From contig JADKIL010000017.1 in NCBI GenBank assembly GCA_016721315.1, positions 17,619-81,618 of the forward strand: a stretch of DNA of 64,000 nucleotides. Direction: 5' to 3'. Of the stretch, positions 28,391 through 37,073 are shown piece by piece. The notes under the pieces were generated by a model, which was not told the origin of the DNA, made no database searches, and saw nothing but the letters and a program-made list of their open reading frames with translations. Source of the DNA: Candidatus Villigracilis vicinus (lineage in GTDB: Bacteria > Chloroflexota > Anaerolineae > Anaerolineales > Villigracilaceae). Made by a program: the position numbers and the translations under genes. Within the stretch, counting starts at the first letter, position 1. The number at the start of each line of letters is the position of its first letter.

Positions 28391-29770
28391 ATGAAAGTTT
28401 TACGCACGCTCGCTTTCTTGCTTGTAGCCACCTCGCTCGTTTTGGCTGCTTGCGCCCCCGCGGCGACTGAGGCACCTGCCACAGAAGCTGCCGCCACTGA
28501 AGCCGCAACCGAAGTTGCGACCTCCGCTCCTACCGAAGCTCCCGCCGCTGGCTTGACTTGTGCCGAGCCGATCAAAGTCGGTCTCATTACCGATGCTTCC
28601 GGTGCGCTCGCCATCTACGGCGCTCATATTTTGCGCTCCTTCATGCTTGGCATGGAATATGCGACCGGTGCCGCTGGTTCTGCGGGTGAGAAGTTTGACT
28701 TTACCCAAACCCAGGAAAATGTCTTCAAACTTGATGACTGCGAAATTCAGGTCTTCGTCCGCGATGATGGCAGCAATGCTGAGAACACCGCCACCGTTGC
28801 ACGCGAGTTGATCGACGTGGAAGGCGTGAACATTCTCGTTGGTACCGTTTCTTCCGGCGCTACCGCCACTCTTCAGGGAATTGCTCTCGAAAGCGGCATT
28901 CCGCTCATTGTGGCTCCTGCCGCGGCGAATGACATTACCGGCGTGAACTTCAACGAATTCACCTTCCGCACCAGCCGCAACAACTATCAGGATGCGATGA
29001 ACGAATGTATCGCCCTGACCCAGCAGTACAAGACCTTCGTTCAGATCGCACCTGACTACGCGTTTGGACAGGGTTCCGCCGCTGCCTTCCGCGATGCTTG
29101 TACCCTTGAAGGTGCTGAATTCGTCGCTGACGATATCTTCGCCCCGCTCGACACCACCGACTTCACCCCGTACATGGAACAGATCGCCAACTCCGGCGCA
29201 GAAGCTTACATTGTGACCTGGGCTGGCTCCGGCTTCGTCTCTTTGGTGCAGGCTGCCAAAGATCAGGGCGTGACCGAATCGATGGCGCTCGGTGCGACCT
29301 TCATCGATAACGTCCTCATGCCGACATTCTTTGCGAATGCGGTTGGTACCACCGCGGGCATTCTGTATCACTACAGTGCTCCGCAGAATGACATCAACGC
29401 CTGGCTGGTGGAAAATACCAAGGCTCGCTATGGTGTGAACCCCGACCTCTTCGATGCCGATGGCATGAACGCCGCCATCTTCGCTGTGGAAGCCATCAAA
29501 GCTACCAACGGCGATGTGAGTGGTGAAGCACTCAAGACTGCCATGGAAGGCATGGAATTCGAAGGACCCAAGGGCACCATCTACATCCGCCCTGAAGATC
29601 ATGTTGCCATTCAGGATATGTACATCCTCAAGCTCGTCAACGTGACCGACCCCGAAGCCGCTTTCTACGAATACGTAGACACCTCCCGCCCCGAACCGCC
29701 CTGCTTGCTCCCCGAAGCTCTGAAGGATCGCTGCGGTGGTCTGCCTTACGGCAACCTGAGCGGACAGTAA
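28391..29770 (+). CDS. Branched-chain amino acid-type ABC substrate-binding lipoprotein
   Basis: 459 aa. Signal peptide with lipobox Leu18-Ala19-Ala20-Cys21, so it is a lipoprotein facing outside. An Ala/Thr/Glu/Pro-rich linker (about 22-54) tethers a type I periplasmic-binding fold (IKVGLITDASGALAIYG). Family members bind branched-chain amino acids, amides, urea or aromatic acids. Following acyl-CoA ligase genes, an acid substrate for that island is likely. Strong AAAGGAGAAG ribosome site. Confidence 0.92.
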   Translation: MKVLRTLAFLLVATSLVLAACAPAATEAPATEAAATEAATEVATSAPTEAPAAGLTCAEPIKVGLITDASGALAIYGAHILRSFMLGMEYATGAAGSAGEKFDFTQTQENVFKLDDCEIQVFVRDDGSNAENTATVARELIDVEGVNILVGTVSSGATATLQGIALESGIPLIVAPAAANDITGVNFNEFTFRTSRNNYQDAMNECIALTQQYKTFVQIAPDYAFGQGSAAAFRDACTLEGAEFVADDIFAPLDTTDFTPYMEQIANSGAEAYIVTWAGSGFVSLVQAAKDQGVTESMALGATFIDNVLMPTFFANAVGTTAGILYHYSAPQNDINAWLVENTKARYGVNPDLFDADGMNAAIFAVEAIKATNGDVSGEALKTAMEGMEFEGPKGTIYIRPEDHVAIQDMYILKLVNVTDPEAAFYEYVDTSRPEPPCLLPEALKDRCGGLPYGNLSGQ

Positions 29771-29840
29771 TTCCGTACTACAATGAGTGACTGGGATCCG
29801 CAAGAATTTCAGTCACTCAATTTCGACCACGGACGACAGA

Positions 29841-29889
29841 CCATGGACGATGGATCTTAAACCATCGTCCATGGTCCATCGTCAATCGT
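29841..29889. repeat. CCATGGACGATGG inverted repeat
   Basis: CCATGGACGATGG (29840-29852) and CCATCGTCCATGG (29861-29873) form a perfect 13-bp stem, trailing into CCATCGTCAATCGTC. The same words recur at 4105-4135, 34930-34970 and 45810-45835. Confidence 0.75.
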
Positions 29890-29906
29890 CACATCTGGAA
29901 GGCTTT

Positions 29907-30677
29907 ATGGAACCCGAGATCATTTTCGAAACCCAAGACCTGACCAAACAATTCGGCGCGCTCGTGGCTGTGGATAGTGTGAGCATCAAAGTCCGCAAGA
30001 ACTCATTACATGCCATTATTGGTCCCAATGGGGCTGGCAAGACCACATTTTTTAATTTGCTTAGCGGAAATATCGAACCCACCAGCGGCAAGGTCATCTT
30101 CAAAGGACGGGATATCACCCATCAACCCGTCCATAAAACGATTCATTATGGCATCGGGCGATCCTTCCAGATCACGAACATCTTTCCCAACCTCACTGTC
30201 TTTGAAAACATTCGCCTCGCCGCCCAGGCGATGGGGCACGATAACTTCAAGTTTTGGCAAGCCGCGTCATATTTCAAATCCTACGAAGCGCGGACGTTAG
30301 ACGTCATCGAAAAAGTCGGATTGAAAGACCGCGTCCATACCCTGGCGCGGACTCTTCCGCACGGCGACCAACGCAAATTGGAACTCGGCATGATCCTCGC
30401 ACCCGACCCCGAAGTACTCTTGCTCGATGAACCCACCGCCGGCATGGCGTCGGAGCAAGTCCCTGAATTGATTGCGCTCATTCAAGATATACAAAAAGCG
30501 GGCAACAAAACCGTCATGCTCGTAGAGCACAACATGAACGTGGTCATGAGCGTTTCCGACCAGATCACGGTCATGCATCAGGGCAAAGTCCTTGCCGAAG
30601 GAACTCCCGCCGAGATCGCAGCAAACAAGGAAGTACAAACCGCGTACTTGGGCGGGTTGTACGAACTGAATGTGTAA
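29907..30677 (+). CDS. livG: ABC transporter ATP-binding protein, LivG type
   Basis: 256 aa from the ATG at 29907 (GGAAGG at 29897-29902); upstream in-frame codons are repeat sequence. Walker A GPNGAGKTT, Walker B EVLLLDEPTAGM, H-loop VEHNMNVV. The signature is LPHGDQRKLELGM, the common LivG variant. Energises import with LivF, LivH and LivM. Confidence 0.92.
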   Translation: MEPEIIFETQDLTKQFGALVAVDSVSIKVRKNSLHAIIGPNGAGKTTFFNLLSGNIEPTSGKVIFKGRDITHQPVHKTIHYGIGRSFQITNIFPNLTVFENIRLAAQAMGHDNFKFWQAASYFKSYEARTLDVIEKVGLKDRVHTLARTLPHGDQRKLELGMILAPDPEVLLLDEPTAGMASEQVPELIALIQDIQKAGNKTVMLVEHNMNVVMSVSDQITVMHQGKVLAEGTPAEIAANKEVQTAYLGGLYELNV

Positions 30678-30679
30678 AA

Positions 30680-30757
30680 ACAGTTGTTAGTTGGTGGTTG
30701 ATAGTTGGCAGCAAGAATTTAACTGTCAACCACCAACCATCCACTACCAACCAACTG
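30680..30757. repeat. TTGGTGGTTGA inverted repeat
   Basis: TTGGTGGTTGATAGTT near 30691 pairs with AACTGTCAACCACCAA at 30721-30736 (one mismatch), between livG and livF. Another intergenic palindrome family. Confidence 0.7.
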
Positions 30758-30764
30758 AGGTCAA

Positions 30765-31378
30765 ATGGAAACCATCCTCGACGTACAGAACATCCATACC
30801 TTTATCGGGCAGTATCACATCTTGCAGGGCGTGAATGTGCGCGTGCCGAAAGGCTCCATTGTTGCATTACTGGGGCGCAACGGCGCGGGCAAGACCACCA
30901 CACTCAAATCCATTTTGGGATTAACACCACCGCGTGAGGGCAAAGTCATCTATAGTGGGCAGGAAGTGAACGGGCTTTTGCCGAACGCAAAAAGGGAGAT
31001 TACCTCCGCAAGAGAGATTTCATTTTCGATCTTTTCCCCGACCTCAAACGTCTTATCGCCTTGCCGGGTACGAGTCTTTCCGGTGGGCAACAGCAAATGC
31101 TTGCCATCGCGCGCGCACTCGTGCCCGATAACCAACTGCTACTCATCGACGAACCCAGTGAAGGGCTTGCGCCGGTCATCATCGAATCCATGATGGCTGC
31201 CATCCGCGAACTATCCAAAGACTCAACTGTCATTCTCGTGGAGCAAAATTTCCTTGTGGCGAGTCGACTGGCTGAATACTATGTCATCATCGAAGAAGGG
31301 CGCTCGGTGCAGGATGGCAAGATGAAAGACCTCGCCGCCGATAAAGCCGCCATTCACCGTTTTCTGGGAGCCGCATAA
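30765..31378 (+). pseudogene. livF: ABC transporter ATP-binding protein LivF, frameshifted with internal deletion
   Basis: The N-terminal part (30765 to about 30990) carries Walker A GRNGAGKTTT; the C-terminal part (about 30990 to 31378) in another frame carries LSGGQQQMLAIARAL, Walker B LLLIDEPSEGL and VEQN. Around the junction GLLPNAK / KGDYLRKRDFIFDLFPDL, roughly 30 residues that include the Q-loop region of normal LivF (about 235 aa) are missing. So there is both an out-of-frame change and a deletion near a run of A and G (around 30980-31005). Either a decayed gene or an assembly collapse. The importer would lack one of its two ATPases unless a copy lies elsewhere. Confidence 0.85.
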
Positions 31379-31379
31379 C

Positions 31380-32924
31380 ATGAACTCCTTCCTTCGTAAA
31401 AATATCGTCATACTCGTGGCTGTCCTCATCATGGCTGCCTTCCTCACTGCCGCCGCACAAGGCATGGAAAAACAAGACTTCGTCATCACGCTTCTGCGTG
31501 GTCTCGCCGTCGGCTCGATCACCTTTCTCGTCGCTTCGGGCTTCTCGCTCATCTTCGGTCTGCTGGATGTGCTCAACCTCGCACATGGCACGCTCTTCAT
31601 GATCGGCGCCTACCTCGGCTGGACAGTTGTCGTCCGCCCGGATACCTTTGTGGATATGCTGACTCCGCTGGCGTTGATCATTTCGGGCTTTGCACTTGGG
31701 GATGTGTACCCGCTTCTCGCTAACCGAATCAGGCTCGGCTTAAGCATGAGGCGGATTCTTCCCTGGGCTCTGATCCTCATCTCAATTCTCCTCTTCGGCT
31801 TTATCCTCCCTCGTTATCCCATCGCCATCTGGGATGTGGGCAACTATGGGCAAAGCCCCGTCACCTTTGCCTTCATGGCGGACTCGGGCGCGCGCCTGCC
31901 TGTGCAGCCCGCCGCTTTCACTGAAATTCCCATGCCGCTCGCAGTGATCGGTTTGCTGTTTGCCAGCATCCTTGGCGCGTTTGGCATTTCGTTGTTTGAT
32001 AACACTCCGCGCACTGTTCGCTTAAGTTGGAAGAATTTTGTCAGCATCACGATTACGTTGGTTGTTGCTTTGGTTGGTTTGATCTTCAATGACCAACTCA
32101 GTGCATATTTGTATAGCTTGAATTCCAATTGGCTCTTCTTTATTGCGGTGCTGGTCGCCACGCTAAGCGGAGTTGCCCTCGGCGGTCTCATGGAAGCCAC
32201 GCTCATTCGTCCGCTGTACAGCCGCCCGATCTATCAGTTGATGCTCACGCTCGGCATGAGCGCCATCGGCATTGAAATGGTGCGCGCGATCTGGGGACGC
32301 CCTGAATTTGTGATGCCCAAACCCGCTTTCTTCAATGGCGGCGGTGAAGCTTGCCCTGCCACGAATTTTGCCGATTGGTGGGCAAATCACTGCTCAACGA
32401 TCTTGCTCTTTGATGGACGTGTGCGCGTGTATAACGAGATTTTCATTCCGTTGGTCGGCTTGGTGGTGTTGATCTCGATCTGGATACTTTTGCAACGTAC
32501 CCGTCTCGGTATGATCATCCGTGCAGGCGTGCAGGATAGCCAGATGGTGGAAGCGCTCGGCATTAACGTCCGCCGTGTGTTTACGATGGTGTTCGCATTG
32601 GGTGTGGGTCTTGCTGCATTGGGTGGTGTATTGGGCGCTCCGTCCACGGGTCTTTCAAATGTGATGGGGGAGAGTCTTTTGCTCAATGCGCTCATCGCCC
32701 TCGCCATTGGCGGGTTGACAAGTTATCCCGGCGCGGCGCTGGGCTCGGTTATCGTCGGTATGATCCAGCAGTTCATCATCAAATATGGGCAGATCGGTAT
32801 CGCCATTCCATTCACCGAGATCATCTTCAAACCCACACCGCCGCTCGTGCCTGCTTCCACGGTAATGTTGATGGTGATTGTGTTGCTCATCCTACCAAAC
32901 GGCTTGCTCGGTAAAAAGGAATAA
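31380..32924 (+). CDS. livH: ABC transporter permease LivH type, with large insertion
   Basis: 514 aa, against about 290-300 for usual LivH. The conserved start (LRGLAVGSITFLVASGFSLIFGLLDVLNLAHG, quoted by its NLAHG core) is followed by roughly 160 extra residues (about 85-245) with added hydrophobic segments. The normal family sequence resumes at LGGLMEATLIRPLY. Ends with the typical LILPNGLLG. Forms the channel with LivM. Confidence 0.88.
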   Translation: MNSFLRKNIVILVAVLIMAAFLTAAAQGMEKQDFVITLLRGLAVGSITFLVASGFSLIFGLLDVLNLAHGTLFMIGAYLGWTVVVRPDTFVDMLTPLALIISGFALGDVYPLLANRIRLGLSMRRILPWALILISILLFGFILPRYPIAIWDVGNYGQSPVTFAFMADSGARLPVQPAAFTEIPMPLAVIGLLFASILGAFGISLFDNTPRTVRLSWKNFVSITITLVVALVGLIFNDQLSAYLYSLNSNWLFFIAVLVATLSGVALGGLMEATLIRPLYSRPIYQLMLTLGMSAIGIEMVRAIWGRPEFVMPKPAFFNGGGEACPATNFADWWANHCSTILLFDGRVRVYNEIFIPLVGLVVLISIWILLQRTRLGMIIRAGVQDSQMVEALGINVRRVFTMVFALGVGLAALGGVLGAPSTGLSNVMGESLLLNALIALAIGGLTSYPGAALGSVIVGMIQQFIIKYGQIGIAIPFTEIIFKPTPPLVPASTVMLMVIVLLILPNGLLGKKE

Positions 32925-32932
32925 AACAAGCC

Positions 32933-33967
32933 ATGAAAACATTCTTCTCTTCCTATCGCGGCGCGCTAGTAATTTTGCTGCTTTTGATCTTGATGCCCTT
33001 CATCGTTGGCTTGTTCGATAGTGCATCGCCTGCCACGGTTTTCGTCAATGGCAGCGGACAATCCAAGTTCATTCAGGGTCTAGCCATTGAGATCTTCATC
33101 CTTGCCATTTACGCCATCAGTTTTGACTTGATCTTCGACATCACAAGCATGTTGTCCTTTGGTCACTCTCTGTTTTACGGTGTAGGCGCGTATACGACTG
33201 GCATTGCCATTAAAAGCTTTGGGTTGCCGTTATTGCCCACCTTTGGCTTGGTGCTTGTCGCTGCTGTGGTGCAAGCGATTCTCTTTGCTTTGGTTTTACC
33301 GCGCGTAAAGGGTATTACCTTTGCATTGGTGACCCTGGGGCTTGGCTCTGTCTTTCACATCCTTGTCATGTCCAGTGAGTTTGGTCCCTACACTGGCGCG
33401 GACGTTGGCTTGCAGGGCGTCATCGTTCCGGCGTTCATCAGCCCGGCAAATGAACGCTTGCGTTTTTATTTTGTGATGCTGGCAGTGATGGTGTTGGTGT
33501 ATCTGGTCTATCAACGCTTTGTCACATCCCCAACAGGACGGGTCTGCGTTGCCATCCGCGAGAACGAAGGACGTGCCCGCATGTTGGGTTACAACACCTT
33601 CTACTTTAAATTTGCCGCGCTTTTGCTTTCATCTTTTACAGCGGCGTTGGCAGGCTTCTTCCATACCTTGTATCAACCCATCGTCAGCCCGAATGTGGCA
33701 GGCATGGGCTTCACCGTTACTGCCTTGCTGATCGTTTTGATCGGCGGTGTAGGGACGCTCAACGGAGCGTTTGTGGGCGCACTGGTCTACCGGCTGCTGG
33801 ATTACGGTCTGCGGCGTTACATTGGCGAAAGTGCCAGTTTTATCAATGGCGCGATCTATGTGTTGTTTGTGCTCTTCATTCCGTATGGAATTGTGGGCAC
33901 ATGGCGTTTGAAATCTCTGCAAATGAAGCAGGGCTGGGAACGGCTGTTGGGGATGTTTAGTCGATAA
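32933..33967 (+). CDS. livM: ABC transporter permease LivM type
   Basis: 344 aa with 8-10 hydrophobic helices. Typical elements: YAISFDLIFDITSMLSFGHS, GVTFAL-like KGITFALVTLGLG, the EAA-like coupling loop AIRENEGRARMLGYN, and GGVGTLNGAFVGA. Starts 8 bp after livH. A terminator follows. Confidence 0.92.
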   Translation: MKTFFSSYRGALVILLLLILMPFIVGLFDSASPATVFVNGSGQSKFIQGLAIEIFILAIYAISFDLIFDITSMLSFGHSLFYGVGAYTTGIAIKSFGLPLLPTFGLVLVAAVVQAILFALVLPRVKGITFALVTLGLGSVFHILVMSSEFGPYTGADVGLQGVIVPAFISPANERLRFYFVMLAVMVLVYLVYQRFVTSPTGRVCVAIRENEGRARMLGYNTFYFKFAALLLSSFTAALAGFFHTLYQPIVSPNVAGMGFTVTALLIVLIGGVGTLNGAFVGALVYRLLDYGLRRYIGESASFINGAIYVLFVLFIPYGIVGTWRLKSLQMKQGWERLLGMFSR

Positions 33968-33977
33968 ATGATTGAAA

Positions 33978-34010
33978 ACGGGCTCTGATTTTCTCAGGGC
34001 TCGTCTTTGT
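33978..34010 (+). terminator. Terminator after livM
   Basis: ACGGGCTCTGA and TCAGGGCTCGT form an 11-bp stem with two G-U pairs and a 5-nt loop, followed by CTTTGTTT. It ends the Liv operon. Confidence 0.82.
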
Positions 34011-34200
34011 TTACATCATCAATTTATGATGATATTACAATGCCCCTGCCGAGTGGGTGGATTGGATATCCCTGCCAAGCGCGATATTCAGGTGGTGTTT
34101 CGAGCTAAAATCATGGATTAGGCAGTGAGAAAAAAACTACTGGATTTTCCGAATGGTGGTGAAATTGTAGTTTGGCTGTAGCGATCAGCTTCTAAAGAAT

Positions 34201-34250
34201 AACGCCTTGACAATCCCTCAAAAGCGAGTGGATTATCAAGGCGTTTTTTT
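34201..34250 (+). terminator. Strong second terminator
   Basis: AACGCCTTGACAATCC and GGATTATCAAGGCGTT form a 16-bp stem with one mismatch, followed by seven T. No gene directly precedes it on the plus strand, so it may end an unannotated transcript. Confidence 0.85.
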
Positions 34251-34387
34251 CATCCATTGATGGAAAGTGCGGCATGATCGTTTATGAGAGAAATTCTATT
34301 CCCGTACACAGTCATTCAGCTATATGGAGAGTTTTATTCTATTCTCGGCACCCTATCTCCATATATGGGGGCAAGGTGTGGTATGTA

Positions 34388-34792
34388 TTAAATGTGGTTC
34401 AATGTGGGGCGAAACTTATACCCATATACGATCAACCCGCGTTCGTCACCATCGTTGCGCATTTTGCGAGTGACCATTTCCACGGGCATGCCGATCTGAA
34501 CTTCGGAATTATCCACATCGGTCAATTGTGCTGTGAGCATGGGACCTTCTTCAAGCTTCACCAACGCCACGGTGTAGGGGACATTGGCTTCATAGCCAGC
34601 AGGGGCTTCGTAAATGGTGGTGTAGGAATACACTTCACCTTTGCCGCTAAACGCGAATGTGTCTTTCGCTTCGTCGCCGCAGTTCGGGCAGACATCGCGT
34701 GGGGGGAATATCTTGTGATCGCAGTGAGGGCAAACCTCACCAACGAGACCATATCGTTGTTTTTTAAGACGCCAGTGTCTGGGGATTTCCAT
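34388..34792 (-). CDS. DUF35 Zn-ribbon/OB-fold protein, orphan
   Basis: 134 aa. Zinc ribbon CPHCDHKIFPPRDVCPNCG (residues about 21-39), then OB-fold with YTTIYEAPAGYEANVPYTVALV. AAAGGAA precedes the start. Unlike 23758 it has no adjacent thiolase; possible partners in the window are the HMG-CoA synthase at 48648 and the thiolase-like protein at 45837, which in archaea act with such a scaffold. Confidence 0.88.
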   Translation of the reverse strand: MEIPRHWRLKKQRYGLVGEVCPHCDHKIFPPRDVCPNCGDEAKDTFAFSGKGEVYSYTTIYEAPAGYEANVPYTVALVKLEEGPMLTAQLTDVDNSEVQIGMPVEMVTRKMRNDGDERGLIVYGYKFRPTLNHI

Positions 34793-34929
34793 GTGTGCAA
34801 TTCCTTTCGTTGACTGTAATTCTACGCACGCAAACTCTCAAAGACTCTCAGAGTTCGCGCTTTGCGCGTAGCCAGATTTACAAGTCTGAAAGTTTGCAAA
34901 TCGAACATGCGAGAATAATTTCAACCAAG

Positions 34930-34982
34930 CCATGGACTAACTATCGTCCATGGTCTGTTGTCCATCGTCCAGATGCTATAAT
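34930..34982 (+). promoter_or_regulatory. Inverted repeat and -10 box before the glycosyltransferase
   Basis: CCATGGAC (34930-34937) and GTCCATGG (34946-34953) form a hairpin of the ATGGACGATGG family. TATAAT at 34977-34982 is an exact -10 hexamer 10 nt before the ATG, but no good -35 lies at 16-18 nt. Any transcript would have a very short leader. Confidence 0.5.
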
Positions 34983-34992
34983 CTCTCCTCGC

Positions 34993-36213
34993 ATGAAGAT
35001 ACTACTAATCAACCAAGTCTTTGTCTCACCCGAAGAGCCGGGTCATACGCGTCATTTCGAGATGGGGCAGTACCTCAAACAACATGGGCATGAACTCGTC
35101 ATCGTTGCCAGCGACCTGAACTATCAGACGGGTCAACGCACCGTGGAACGACGCGGACTTTTTGCCGAGCAGACCTTCGATGGTGTGCGCGTATTGCGTT
35201 CATATATTTACCCTGCCATTCATCGCAGTTACTTTTGGCGCATTATCGCCTTCTTCAGTTTTATGTTCTCTTCGATCTTAACAGCACTGCGCGTCAAAGA
35301 CGTGGATTTGGTGCTGGGCACTACACCTCCGATCTTTCAAGCGGTTTCGGCTTGGGTGGTGGCTGTTCTTCGCCGCAAACCGTTTCTGCTCGAAGTGCGC
35401 GACTTATGGCCCGAATTCGGCATCAGCATGGGGGTATTAAAGAACCCGCTCATCATTGCGCTTTCACGTTGGCTGGAAATGTTTCTTTACAAGCGTGCTA
35501 CACATATTCTGGTTAATTCACCTGCCTATCGCGAATATATGCTTGCTAAAGGCGTGCCTGCTGAAAAAATAACCTACATTCCCTATGGTACCGATGTGGA
35601 TATGTTCAATCCGTCCATTGACGGCTCATCCATTCGAAAAGAGTTAAACCTCGAAGATAAATTTGTAGTTTTGTATGCGGGTGCATTAGGGCAGGCGAAT
35701 GACATTGACACTCTGCTTCGTGCGGCAGCACGATTGAAAGAAGAAGAAAGAATCAGATTTGTATTATTTGGCGATGGCAAAGAGCGTGCCCGGTTGGAGT
35801 CTGAAGCGAAAAGCAAAAGCCTGACCAATGTTATTTTTGCTGGCACACGCCCTAAAAAGGATATGCCTCTTATCGTCGCATCCGCCGATGCTTGCCTTGC
35901 CATTTTGCAGGATATTCCCGCCTTTCGCACCACATACCCGAACAAGGTCTTCGATTACATGGCAGCCGGACGCGCCAGTATCATCGTCATAGATGGCATT
36001 ACCCGCGACCTTATTGAAACATCAAAAGGCGGTGTGTATGTCAACCCAGCAGATGATGCCATGCTTGCACAAAAAATCCTTGAACTCTCGCGCAATCCTG
36101 TTCAAGTCAAAGAGATGGGCGTGAATGCCCGCGAGTATCTTGTCAAGAATTTAGACCGCCGCGAAAAATTAGATGAAACATTGAGCTTGCTAAAGACGTT
36201 GGTGAATGCATGA
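34993..36213 (+). CDS. Glycosyltransferase family 4
   Basis: 406 aa from the ATG at 34993; an in-frame extension upstream is repeat sequence. GT-B fold: N-terminal KILLINQVFVSPEEPGHTRH, LEVRDLWPE, then IPYGTDVDMFNP and VVLYAGALGQANDIDTLLRA, and the EX7E-like acceptor region near FRTTYPNKVFDYMAAG. WbuB-like enzymes add sugars to lipid-linked or cell-surface glycans. Overlaps the next gene by ATGA. Confidence 0.88.
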   Translation: MKILLINQVFVSPEEPGHTRHFEMGQYLKQHGHELVIVASDLNYQTGQRTVERRGLFAEQTFDGVRVLRSYIYPAIHRSYFWRIIAFFSFMFSSILTALRVKDVDLVLGTTPPIFQAVSAWVVAVLRRKPFLLEVRDLWPEFGISMGVLKNPLIIALSRWLEMFLYKRATHILVNSPAYREYMLAKGVPAEKITYIPYGTDVDMFNPSIDGSSIRKELNLEDKFVVLYAGALGQANDIDTLLRAAARLKEEERIRFVLFGDGKERARLESEAKSKSLTNVIFAGTRPKKDMPLIVASADACLAILQDIPAFRTTYPNKVFDYMAAGRASIIVIDGITRDLIETSKGGVYVNPADDAMLAQKILELSRNPVQVKEMGVNAREYLVKNLDRREKLDETLSLLKTLVNA

Positions 36214-37073
36214 AAGTTTTAGTAACAGGCGGAACAGGATTCACCGGCTCACGCCTTATCCCTCTCCTTCTCCAAAACGGATTCCAAGTCCGCGCCCTCA
36301 CTCGCCCCACAAGCGACCGGTCGCCTCTTTCTGCGCTGAGGGTGGAGTGGGCGACAGGTGATTTAGCCAACGCCGAATCATTCACCGCCGCCCTGCGCGG
36401 CGTGGATGCTCTGGTCAACATCGCATCGCTCGGCTTCGGGCATGTAGAGACCATTCTGAGGTCCGCAAAAGAGGCGGGCGTGAAGCGTGGGATATTCATC
36501 AGCACCACCGCCATCTTCACACAGTTGAATGCGGGCAGCAAATCCATCCGCCTTGCCGCTGAAGAAGCCATTCAAGCGAGTGGACTGAACTACACCATCC
36601 TGCGCCCGACTATGATTTACGGCAGCCCGCGTGACCGCAACATGTGGCGGCTGATCCGCTTGCTGCGAATCACTCCTATTATGCCCATCTTCGGCGACGG
36701 TGAATCTTTGCAACAACCTATCTTTGTGGACGATGTTGCGCAAGCCGTTTTACTTGCTTTGAAAAATGACATTACCATCGGTAAAAGCTACAACATTGCA
36801 GGTAAAGACCCGCTGACCTATAACCAGGTCATTGACACGGTAGCGGCGGCGCTTGGTAAACGCATCTGGAAACTTTATCTGCCTTACCTGCCAATTGTTC
36901 GTGCCTTGCAATTCACCGAGCAGATGAAACTTCGCCTGCCTCTCAAAGCAGAGCAAGTTCTTCGATTGAACGAGAACAAGGTGTTCTCCTATGAAGAAGC
37001 TCAAAAAGATTTTGGCTTCACCCCGCGTGGTTTTGGAGAGGGGATCCAGTTGGAGATTGGAAAATCGACATGA
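36210..37073 (+). CDS. NAD-dependent epimerase/dehydratase family protein
   Basis: 287 aa. N-terminal VTGGTGFTGSRL Rossmann motif. The usual catalytic YxxxK is not evident; the region ISTTAIFTQLNAG followed by IRLAAEEAI suggests an atypical extended SDR, as in NmrA/SDR-a5 proteins. C-terminal part is FSYEEAQKDFGFTPRGF. Probably modifies a nucleotide sugar or acts as a redox sensor; coupled on both sides by ATGA overlaps. Confidence 0.82.
   Translation: MKVLVTGGTGFTGSRLIPLLLQNGFQVRALTRPTSDRSPLSALRVEWATGDLANAESFTAALRGVDALVNIASLGFGHVETILRSAKEAGVKRGIFISTTAIFTQLNAGSKSIRLAAEEAIQASGLNYTILRPTMIYGSPRDRNMWRLIRLLRITPIMPIFGDGESLQQPIFVDDVAQAVLLALKNDITIGKSYNIAGKDPLTYNQVIDTVAAALGKRIWKLYLPYLPIVRALQFTEQMKLRLPLKAEQVLRLNENKVFSYEEAQKDFGFTPRGFGEGIQLEIGKST

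Larger units (their letters stand above)
33968..34387. other. Intergenic region between livM and DUF35 gene
   Basis: 420 bp with two plus-strand terminators (33978-34010 and 34201-34250) and about 190 bp between them. No credible ORF or tRNA is seen there. A short transcript, such as a small RNA ending at the second terminator, is possible. CCATATATGGGGG near 34361 is repeated at about 57315. Confidence 0.5.

Noticed and set aside
28400..29803. 467-codon frame antisense to the ABC substrate-binding lipoprotein
   Set aside because: The forward strand has a signal peptide, lipobox and the complete binding fold; the reverse translation has no recognisable motif.
30980..31060. Selenocysteine or programmed frameshift in livF
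   Set aside because: The two halves are in different frames with missing residues, and no slippery site with a downstream structure is visible; a deletion explains it.
33968..34200. tRNA gene (including a selC candidate)
   Set aside because: No cloverleaf arms, anticodon stem or GGTTCGA-type T-loop could be matched.
34795..34992. N-terminal extension of the glycosyltransferase
   Set aside because: The stretch is made of repeats and a -10 box, and the family begins at KILLINQVF.
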